A stretch of DNA of 48,996 nucleotides from an uncultured archaeon (lineage in GTDB: Archaea > Halobacteriota > Methanosarcinia > Methanosarcinales > Methanoperedenaceae): positions 1 to 48,996 of the forward strand of contig CABMCA010000100.1 of NCBI GenBank assembly GCA_902384525.1, read 5' to 3'. Below are positions 42,921 to 48,996 of this stretch, piece by piece. Each line of letters begins with the position of its first letter. The stretch's first letter is position 1. Made by a program: the position numbers and the translations under genes. The notes beneath the pieces are model-generated. The model was not told the DNA's origin. It ran no database searches and worked only from the letters and a program-made list of their open reading frames with translations.

Positions 42921-44051
42921 ATGAATGCAGATACCCCGGAACAGAAAGTCGTCGATATACTTAAACAAAACAGGATCGATATTGCAGCTACACTCCCATG
43001 TGACCGGATCAAGGCGCTGCTTCCGCTTATTGCCCGAAACATAAAGACAATTCCTCTCACGCGGGAAGAGAATGGTGCAGGGATATGCGCAGGTGTTTAT
43101 CTTGGCGGGGGGCGGCCTGTCATGGTCATCCAGAGTACTGGCATCGGCAACATGATAAATGCTCTTCTTTCACTTAACCTTACATACAGCATCCCTCTTC
43201 CGATAATCGCAAGCTGGCGCGGTGTTTATAAAGAATCAATAGAAGCGCAGTGGCAGCTTGGGAGAAGGTTGCCTGAGATCCTGGCATCTTCAGGAATTAA
43301 GTTTACGATCATAGAATCACTAAAAGAAATCGAGCGATTGGATGAAGCGATCAAAGAATCCTTCAGTAACTCTCATCCGCATGTGATCCTTGTTTCTCCT
43401 GCTATCTGGGAGGGTTCAACATGCGAAATTCCAGAACCTTCGCAGATTTGCTCAAGGAATGTCAATTCGGAATTCAAGGGAACCATAAAAAAACCGGAAT
43501 TAACAAGATACGAAGCCATCAAGACTATCGTGGAAACTATTAATAATGAAAATGAAGATATAATCGTCGCCAACCTGGGCATCCCATCAAAGGAATTATT
43601 TGAGATAAGGGACAGGGAGCTCAATTTTTATATGCTTGGTTCAATGGGGCTTGTTTCATCAATAGGTCTTGGTCTTTCGATCATTCAAAAAAAGCATGTA
43701 TATGCTATTGATGGGGATGGCAGTCTCCTCATGAATCCGAATGCCCTTATCAGCATTGGTGAATATCCAGCTACAAACCTTACAATTATTGCTATTGACA
43801 ATGCATCATATGGCTCAACCGGGAACCAGGAGACATGTACACAAAGCCTGATCGACCTTGAACTACTGGCAAAAGCAAGCGGGATAAACGATACAGTAAA
43901 AGCGCATTCTCAGGATGATCTAAGCGAAGCCCTGAGGCGCAAAGCACAGTTCATTCATGTAATCGTAAAACCAGCGAATGCCAGGTGTAAAGAGATCCCC
44001 TTTTCTGCTAATGAAATAAAAAAAAGGTTCATGAAAGCCCTGGAAACATGA
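42921..44051 (+). CDS. comDE: Sulfopyruvate decarboxylase, fused alpha and beta subunits (ComDE)
   Basis: A 376-residue thiamine-diphosphate enzyme that converts sulfopyruvate to sulfoacetaldehyde in coenzyme M synthesis. The N-terminal (ComD) half has TREENGAGICAGVYLGGGRP, the Glu being the likely activator, and VIQSTGIGNMINALLSL. The C-terminal (ComE) half has YMLGSMGLVSSIGLGLS and the TPP-Mg motif IDGDGSLLMNPN. In several methanogens ComD and ComE are separate; here they are one chain, linked around residues 165-195. It follows cysteate synthase by 49 bases; the aminotransferase needed between the two steps is not in the window. Confidence 0.93.
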   Translation: MNADTPEQKVVDILKQNRIDIAATLPCDRIKALLPLIARNIKTIPLTREENGAGICAGVYLGGGRPVMVIQSTGIGNMINALLSLNLTYSIPLPIIASWRGVYKESIEAQWQLGRRLPEILASSGIKFTIIESLKEIERLDEAIKESFSNSHPHVILVSPAIWEGSTCEIPEPSQICSRNVNSEFKGTIKKPELTRYEAIKTIVETINNENEDIIVANLGIPSKELFEIRDRELNFYMLGSMGLVSSIGLGLSIIQKKHVYAIDGDGSLLMNPNALISIGEYPATNLTIIAIDNASYGSTGNQETCTQSLIDLELLAKASGINDTVKAHSQDDLSEALRRKAQFIHVIVKPANARCKEIPFSANEIKKRFMKALET

Positions 44052-44136
44052 TTTGTATTATGGGACTGCAAAATATCTGCATTGCCTATTGCGATAATCT
44101 TATTATCTATTATGAATATGTAGCGTTACTCCCCCT

Positions 44137-44208
44137 GCCAAGGTGGCGGAACGGCCACGCAATCGCCTGCAGAGCGATTCCAATCCGGTTCGACTCCGGA
44201 CCTTGGCT
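44137..44208 (+). tRNA. tRNA-Cys (GCA)
   Basis: A full cloverleaf: acceptor GCCAAGG with CCTTGGC, anticodon stem ATCGC/GCGAT with loop CTGCAGA (anticodon GCA), and T arm with GGTTCGACTCC. Discriminator base is T; CCA is not encoded. No intron. A T-rich tract follows (44208-44218), the likely terminator. It lies 85 bases after comDE. Confidence 0.95.
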
Positions 44209-44219
44209 TCTTTTTTTCT
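44209..44219 (+). terminator. T-rich terminator of tRNA-Cys
   Basis: TCTTTTTTTCT directly after the tRNA end, an archaeal-style oligo-T stop. Confidence 0.6.
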
Positions 44220-44276
44220 GAAATGATTAGCGTAATATACTGCTAAAAAAAATAAAAATTTTTTCAAAATCCAATT

Positions 44277-44540
44277 TTATTCGTTACCGTGACATTGATG
44301 TACAAAGTCGGTTATTTTTCCGATTACATAGCCACAAGTTACTATAAATGGTATACTTTTTATCGTTATCGTTAGATTTTGTACTCCATCCCATTCAAAG
44401 TGTGCCTTAACACCACTGCCCTCCATGTCGCCACTGTTCCCAGGCGGAACATGAATTCCAGAGATCTCAAGTTTTTGTTTCATACATGTAAATACATCCG
44501 GTGGAACGTTATGATATGTTATTGGATTGCATCCTGACAT
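44277..44540 (-). CDS. Small Cys-containing protein, function unknown
   Basis: An 87-residue protein. A strong AAGGAGGTG precedes the ATG at 44540. Visible features: four cysteines (C4, C19, C69 and C83), an N-terminal MSGCNPITYHNVPPDVF, and a beta-rich centre (AHFEWDGVQNLTITIKSIPF). No family recognised. It stands alone, between tRNA-Cys and a gene-poor AT-rich stretch (44541-44735) with no further gene. Confidence 0.72.
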   Translation of the reverse strand: MSGCNPITYHNVPPDVFTCMKQKLEISGIHVPPGNSGDMEGSGVKAHFEWDGVQNLTITIKSIPFIVTCGYVIGKITDFVHQCHGNE

Positions 44541-44735
44541 TTTATCACCTCCTTTTATATTATGTTACATACTTATAATCATAGTTATATTCTTCTATTG
44601 TATCTAAGTACAGAGTACGGATATTATTTCGTTTTGCGTATCCAACACTCCAAAATCTTGAATACTCTTTTAATTATAAATGGGCAACTTTAATAACATT
44701 TAGCTACATGAAATCTCTAATATTTGGAGAAAATT

Positions 44736-45491
44736 ATGGATAAAAGCATAGCTCCGGAAATTTCAGTCATCGTTCCAGTCCTTAATGAGGCCAAATACCT
44801 TGAGTCAACGCTTGATTCGATCGTTAACCAGAACACAAACATACCTTTCGAGCTGATAGTGGTTGATAATGGAAGCACTGACGGAAGCCTGGATATCGCA
44901 AAGAGATACACTGACCTTGTGCTCAGGTGTGAGGAACCCGGAATCGGGGCAACGAGGCATTTTGGCGCTATGAATTCAAATGATAATAGCAAATATTTTG
45001 TATTCATCGATGCAGATACCATTATCCTGGGATATTTTCTTGCCTACACATACGAAACATTCAAAACCAATCCTGATCTTATCGCATTCTCAACTGGTTT
45101 TAAATTCTCAGAACGATCAAATAAAATAAAATTCGCTGAAAGTGTTGCCAATGAATATTTTTCATTGCGGGATAAATTGAATTCTGTAACTCTACCCGGA
45201 TTCAATACAATAGTCCGGCGTGATGCATATTTTAAATGTGGGGGATACCATAACGTCCTGCTCGAGGATGTTGATTTCAGCAGGCGGATCGGCAGGCTTG
45301 GAACTGTGAGGTACTTTCCCCAGATAAAAGTGATGAACTCATCCCGGCGTCTTGAGGCAACAGGGCTTCTTGGAACTCTCTACTATTATTCGCAATTAGA
45401 CCTGGGCTGGGAGTTAAACTCGACCTGGGTCGATAATCTGACAAAGAAAGTGGGGATAGCTGACCTTCGCAAATATATCGGTATTCGCTGA
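44736..45491 (+). CDS. Family 2 glycosyltransferase
   Basis: A 251-residue GT-A fold glycosyltransferase. ISVIVPVLNEAKYLESTLDS and IVVDNGSTDGSLDIA are the nucleotide-binding part; the metal-binding motif is FVFIDADT (D-x-D), and the acceptor-side acid is in LLEDVDFSRRIGR. No membrane helices, so it is cytoplasmic or peripherally bound. Donor and acceptor unknown. Start at ATG 44736 with TTGGAG six bases before; TTG at 44724 is an unlikely alternative. Confidence 0.9.
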   Translation: MDKSIAPEISVIVPVLNEAKYLESTLDSIVNQNTNIPFELIVVDNGSTDGSLDIAKRYTDLVLRCEEPGIGATRHFGAMNSNDNSKYFVFIDADTIILGYFLAYTYETFKTNPDLIAFSTGFKFSERSNKIKFAESVANEYFSLRDKLNSVTLPGFNTIVRRDAYFKCGGYHNVLLEDVDFSRRIGRLGTVRYFPQIKVMNSSRRLEATGLLGTLYYYSQLDLGWELNSTWVDNLTKKVGIADLRKYIGIR

Positions 45492-45580
45492 TTTTCATTC
45501 TTTTTTCCACCGATTCAGATTTTTCTGATTAATCAGTAAAGTATAAATATTCAGGAATCCCTCTTAAACTGAGGACGAAA

Positions 45581-45853
45581 ATGACCCAAAAAGATAAAAA
45601 CGAATCTTGCTGCGGATCCGATGCCAGATCAAGCTGCTGTAAGGTAGAATCCATGATTAGCGTTGATGAACGCGGACAAATGGTGCTGCCAAAAGAGATC
45701 AGAGAAAGGGCAAATATCCATGCGGGTGATAAACTGGCGGTTGTGAGCTGGGAAAAGGACGGGAAGATAAGCTGTCTTACTCTGATCAAGGCCGAAGAAC
45801 TTGCGGGAATAGTAAAAGACATGCTTGGGCCATTGATAAAAGATGTGCTCTAA
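45581..45853 (+). CDS. AbrB/SpoVT-like domain protein with paired-Cys N-terminus
   Basis: A 90-residue protein. The C-terminal two thirds is a swapped-hairpin AbrB-like domain (MISVDERGQMVLPKEIRERA, GDKLAVVSWE), followed by a helix (EELAGIVKDMLGPLIKDVL). The first 24 residues carry two Cys pairs (C10-C11 and C19-C20) in ESCCGSDARSSCCK. Homologues of this kind lie beside arsenite methyltransferase or the mercury-methylation genes hgcAB. It precedes arsM by 21 bases, with a likely common transcript. A metal(loid)-responsive regulator is the simplest reading. Confidence 0.8.
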   Translation: MTQKDKNESCCGSDARSSCCKVESMISVDERGQMVLPKEIRERANIHAGDKLAVVSWEKDGKISCLTLIKAEELAGIVKDMLGPLIKDVL

Positions 45854-45874
45854 AATGAAACAGGAGAGATCAAA

Positions 45875-46699
45875 ATGAAAGAAGAAGATATAAGAAAGAA
45901 TGTTCGGGAAGGCTATGCGAAAATTGCGACAAAAGGGAAATCATGCTGTTCACCTGTAACTTCCTGCTGCGGGAGCGAAGGAAGGGCGGTAGAAATAAGC
46001 CAGAAAATAGGCTATGGAAAAGATGAAATTGAATCCGTTCCTGAAGGCGCAAATCTTGGGCTTGGATGCGGAAATCCGGTAGCTCTGGCAACACTTAAGC
46101 CTGGTGAAATTATTCTTGACCTGGGTTCAGGCGCCGGGTTTGATTGTTTCCTTGCAGCAAAAAAAGTAGGAGCCAGCGGGAAAGTCATAGGTGTTGATAT
46201 GACTCCTGAGATGTTAGAAAAAGCAAGGGAAAATGCCCGGAATGGGAAATACGCGAATGTGGAATTCAGGCTTGGTGAGATCGAAAACCTGCCTGCTGCG
46301 GATAATTCGATTGATGCTGTCATATCCAACTGCGTGATCAATCTGTCTCCTGATAAAAAGCAGGTTTTCAAAGAGGCTTTCAGAGTCCTAAAACCGGGGG
46401 GCAGGTTCATGGTTTCTGATATTGTATTGCTAAAAGAGCTTCCTGAGGTCATTAAGAATTCAGTTGAATCGTATATCGGATGTCTTTCGGGTGCGATTAA
46501 GAAGGAGGAATACATAAAATCAATCAAAGGTGCAGGATTCAAAGATGTCAGGATAATCGATGAGACAAAATATCCGATAGAGTTAATGGCAAATGACCCG
46601 ACAGCAAATGCAATTCTTGAGAATTTCAATATCCCGGAGGATGAGTTAAGAAGTATTGCTGATTCTATTGTTAGTATCAAGGTACAGGGACTGAAATAA
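45875..46699 (+). CDS. arsM: Arsenite methyltransferase (ArsM)
   Basis: A 274-residue SAM-dependent arsenite methyltransferase giving methylated, mostly volatile arsenicals. SAM motif [17 protein letters not shown] and [14 protein letters not shown]. The As(III)-binding cysteines of the family appear as C65 (LGLGCGNP), C153 ([10 protein letters not shown]) and C203 (IGCLSGAI), with the last two 50 residues apart as in characterised ArsM. The N-terminus adds two Cys pairs (C24-C25 and C31-C32) in [13 protein letters not shown], close to the motif in the AbrB-like neighbour. It starts 21 bases after that gene. Confidence 0.92.
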   Translation: MKEEDIRKNVREGYAKIATKGKSCCSPVTSCCGSEGRAVEISQKIGYGKDEIESVPEGANLGLGCGNPVALATLKPGEIILDLGSGAGFDCFLAAKKVGASGKVIGVDMTPEMLEKARENARNGKYANVEFRLGEIENLPAADNSIDAVISNCVINLSPDKKQVFKEAFRVLKPGGRFMVSDIVLLKELPEVIKNSVESYIGCLSGAIKKEEYIKSIKGAGFKDVRIIDETKYPIELMANDPTANAILENFNIPEDELRSIADSIVSIKVQGLK

Positions 46700-46772
46700 C
46701 GAGTGCCTTAAATATATTGAATGGGTGCACATCACAGAAACGTATTTTATAAAGAAATCCCATGTAGCACCC

Positions 46773-48794
46773 ATGTCAAACTTTCCATCTGATAAACCTG
46801 TCCTTGTTACCTGCGGGCTTCCTTACGCTAATGGTAAATGCCATATAGGGCACCTGCGTACTTATGTGCCAGGAGATATTTTTGTACGGTCTCTCAGGAA
46901 ACAGGGGCAAGAGGCAGTATTCGTATGCGGTTCTGATGCCCACGGTACTCCGATCGTAGTAAATGCAGAGGAGCTAAAGACAACTCCAACAGAACTTGTT
47001 AATAAATACCATAAGCATTTTGAGAGTATTTTCAAAGCGATGGAAGTGGAATTCAGTATCTTCGGTAATACCGATTCACCCACAAACCATGCAAGAACGA
47101 ACAGCATTGTGGAAGCGCTGATCGACAGGGGGTATGTCTATCCTCAGGTCATAAGACTTGCCTATTGCCCGTATGATGAGCGATTCCTTCCTGACAGGTA
47201 TGTTGAAGGGATATGCCCTTATTGCGGAAAACCTGCACGCGGCGACGAATGCGACCAGGGATGCGGAAAACATCTTGAACCCGGTGAGATCAAGAAGGCA
47301 AAATGCCGCATATGCGGGAATCCCGCAGAGTATCGTGAGCAGGAGCATTTCTTTTTCAAGCTGTCGTCTTTTGGAGGCTTCCTTTCGGATTATCTTCAAA
47401 CACTCAGGGGTACATCCAATGCCATCAATTATGCAAAAGAATGGGCAAAGGAATTGAAGGACTGGTGCATCACGAGAAATCTCGAATGGGGCGTCCGGTT
47501 CCCCGGTCATGAAGACCTGGTTGTGTATGTCTGGGTGGATGCCCCGATAGGTTACATCTCGTTCACAGAGGAATGGGCAAAAAAAACAGGCGGAGACTGG
47601 GAAAAATACTGGCGGCGCGATTCGCGCATTATTCACTTCATAGGCGAAGATATCACATATCATCATTGCATATTCTGGCCTGCAATGCTAAGAGGAGCAG
47701 GTTACACCCCGCCGTGGGCTGTTGTTGCTTCAGGCATGCTGAAAATAGATGATAAGAAATTTTCAAAGAGCCGCGGGTACGTGGTATGGGTGGATGAGGA
47801 TTACCTTGATCATGGTTTCCATCCCGACCTTTTGCGGTATTATATCGCAAATTACACTTCCCATACAAAAGAATTAAATTTTTCATGGAAAGTGTTCCAG
47901 GATAAGGTCAACAACGAACTTGTGGGAGTGCTTGGTAATTTTCTGCACAGGACGCAGCATTTTGCCCAGAAGAATTTCGGCGCTGTCCCGGCTGGCAAAA
48001 TCGATAAAGAAATACTTGAAAAAATACGGGCGACTATTGAAACCGTAATTTCAGCTTTTGATGAATACGAGTTCAAGAAGGCTACGGATGCAATGATGGA
48101 ACTGGCTGCATACGGAAACTCGTATTTCCAGTCCAGAGAGCCCTGGGCGCTCATAAAGACAGATAAAGATGAATGTGCCCGTGTTGTTAAGAATTGCCTC
48201 CAGATAGGAAAGGCGCTAATATTGTTGTTTGAGCCCATCCTTCCGGGAAATATGGAAAAGGCATGGAAACAGCTTGGACTTTCAGGGGATGTTCACAGCG
48301 CGCGGTTTGAGGATGCGCTAATCGAGATACCTGCCGGGGAATTAAAAGTACCTGAGATATTATTCACAAAAATTGAAGATAAGAAGATCAAGGAAATGGA
48401 AGCGATCCTTGATAAAAGGATAAAGATTGCAATGTCAAAAGAGAAAAAGCATGAGGAAGAAGCAAAGCAGGAGAAGACTGAAATAACATACGAAGAATTC
48501 CAGAAGCTTGATATCAGGATCGGGAAAGTATTGTCGGCAGAGCCCATCAAGGGTTCGGATAAACTGCTGAAACTGGAAGTGGATATTGGCGAGAAGCGCC
48601 AGATCGTTGCCGGGATCGCAAAATCCCATGATCCTTCAGACCTTGTGGGCAGGCAGGTCGTTGTGATGGCAAATATGAAGCCTGCAAAGCTCTTCGGAGT
48701 GGAATCCTGCGGCATGGTGCTTGCCGCGGATGTTGAGGGCGCAGTGCTGCTGATGCCGGAGAAAGAGGTGAAGGAAGGGACGAAGGTAAGATAG
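46773..48794 (+). CDS. metG: Methionine--tRNA ligase
   Basis: A 673-residue class I synthetase charging tRNA-Met. The HIGH motif is HIGHLRTY, the KMSKS-like loop is KKFSKSRGY, and between are two zinc knuckles ([19 protein letters not shown] and CRICGN). An anticodon-binding helical domain (about residues 380-540) is followed by a lysine-rich linker and a C-terminal tRNA-binding OB domain ([20 protein letters not shown]). The ATG at 46773 starts the usual N-terminus; an earlier GTG at 46725 is unlikely. A box A-like TTAAATATA lies at 46707-46715. Only about 200 bases without a gene follow to the window end. Confidence 0.95.
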   Translation: MSNFPSDKPVLVTCGLPYANGKCHIGHLRTYVPGDIFVRSLRKQGQEAVFVCGSDAHGTPIVVNAEELKTTPTELVNKYHKHFESIFKAMEVEFSIFGNTDSPTNHARTNSIVEALIDRGYVYPQVIRLAYCPYDERFLPDRYVEGICPYCGKPARGDECDQGCGKHLEPGEIKKAKCRICGNPAEYREQEHFFFKLSSFGGFLSDYLQTLRGTSNAINYAKEWAKELKDWCITRNLEWGVRFPGHEDLVVYVWVDAPIGYISFTEEWAKKTGGDWEKYWRRDSRIIHFIGEDITYHHCIFWPAMLRGAGYTPPWAVVASGMLKIDDKKFSKSRGYVVWVDEDYLDHGFHPDLLRYYIANYTSHTKELNFSWKVFQDKVNNELVGVLGNFLHRTQHFAQKNFGAVPAGKIDKEILEKIRATIETVISAFDEYEFKKATDAMMELAAYGNSYFQSREPWALIKTDKDECARVVKNCLQIGKALILLFEPILPGNMEKAWKQLGLSGDVHSARFEDALIEIPAGELKVPEILFTKIEDKKIKEMEAILDKRIKIAMSKEKKHEEEAKQEKTEITYEEFQKLDIRIGKVLSAEPIKGSDKLLKLEVDIGEKRQIVAGIAKSHDPSDLVGRQVVVMANMKPAKLFGVESCGMVLAADVEGAVLLMPEKEVKEGTKVR

Positions 48795-48996
48795 ATTTTG
48801 TGTTTTGTCAGATTGTATTTGTAAGTTCAGATAATACTGCCTATATATTTAAATCATATGTAATGCGATACTATAGTTACACGCATAACATATGATAATA
48901 ATTTGTTCCAAACAAGAATAATCCGATCCAACCCAATGCAAAGCTTAAACTCTTCGAAAATGTTTTAAAATTAGCTTGAATCAGGTCTTTCAATTC

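Overview
The window is archaeal and most likely from a methanogenic or methanotrophic member of the Methanosarcinales (Ca. Methanoperedens-like is my best guess, from gene content only). The indicators are a cysteate synthase gene followed by a fused sulfopyruvate decarboxylase (coenzyme M biosynthesis), an archaeal PheS, a Hel308 helicase, an archaeal-type glutamate synthase, a CbiA/CfbB amidotransferase beside a GTG-started hemD, box A promoters with leaderless or short-leader starts, and a tRNA-Cys without an encoded CCA end.

Layout. 1-2139: leftward DUF169 gene (runs off the left edge), a seven-helix membrane protein and an alpha/beta hydrolase. 2259-9551: a type I restriction-modification island, hsdR - (repeat patch, orphan HicB-like) - hsdS - DUF4258/DUF2283 pair - MNT nucleotidyltransferase with a stub behind it - hsdM - radC. 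9578-14513: pheS leftward, a SatD-family regulator behind an array of inverted half-sites, a small membrane protein, and hel308 with one frameshift. 14555-17603: two convergent cis-prenyltransferase homologues, one catalytic and one with a destroyed catalytic motif, followed by a DUF92 membrane protein; probably polyprenyl-phosphate carrier synthesis. 17606-20161: a U32 peptidase with a repeat-derived in-frame insert. 20971-24054: a compact non-homologous end-joining operon, LigD-type polymerase - Ku - ligase fused to a 3'-phosphoesterase. 24075-24627: a 44-residue Cys-rich protein divergent from a Cys-rich PadR regulator around a perfect palindrome. 24701-26290: glutamate synthase with an NrpR-like operator.

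26300-28000 is a graveyard: an inverted repeat, the tail of a restriction specificity protein, and a frameshifted surface protein with chitobiase-C-like and dockerin-like parts. 28008-32571 holds a membrane metal-dependent hydrolase, an MFS transporter, an O-methyltransferase and a TctA-like permease, all leftward. 32635-35200 holds hemD and cbiA/cfbB around an intergenic stretch with a switch-like nested hairpin. 35352-41460 is a dppABCDF-type peptide/nickel ABC operon whose binding-protein gene has an in-frame TGA; a decayed HicBA pair (deletion in hicB, amber codon in hicA) lies inside it on the other strand. 41561-44208 is the coenzyme M pair and tRNA-Cys. 44277-48794 holds a small Cys-containing protein, a GT2 glycosyltransferase, an AbrB-like protein with arsM, and metG.

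The most interesting parts are the NHEJ operon, the catalytic/non-catalytic cis-prenyltransferase pair, the toxin-antitoxin-like genes lodged inside the hsd operon, the PadR/Cys-rich divergon, and the matching paired-cysteine motifs in the AbrB-like protein and ArsM. Several interrupted genes (hel308, the dppA-like gene, hicA, the surface protein) could be real decay or assembly errors; reads would decide.
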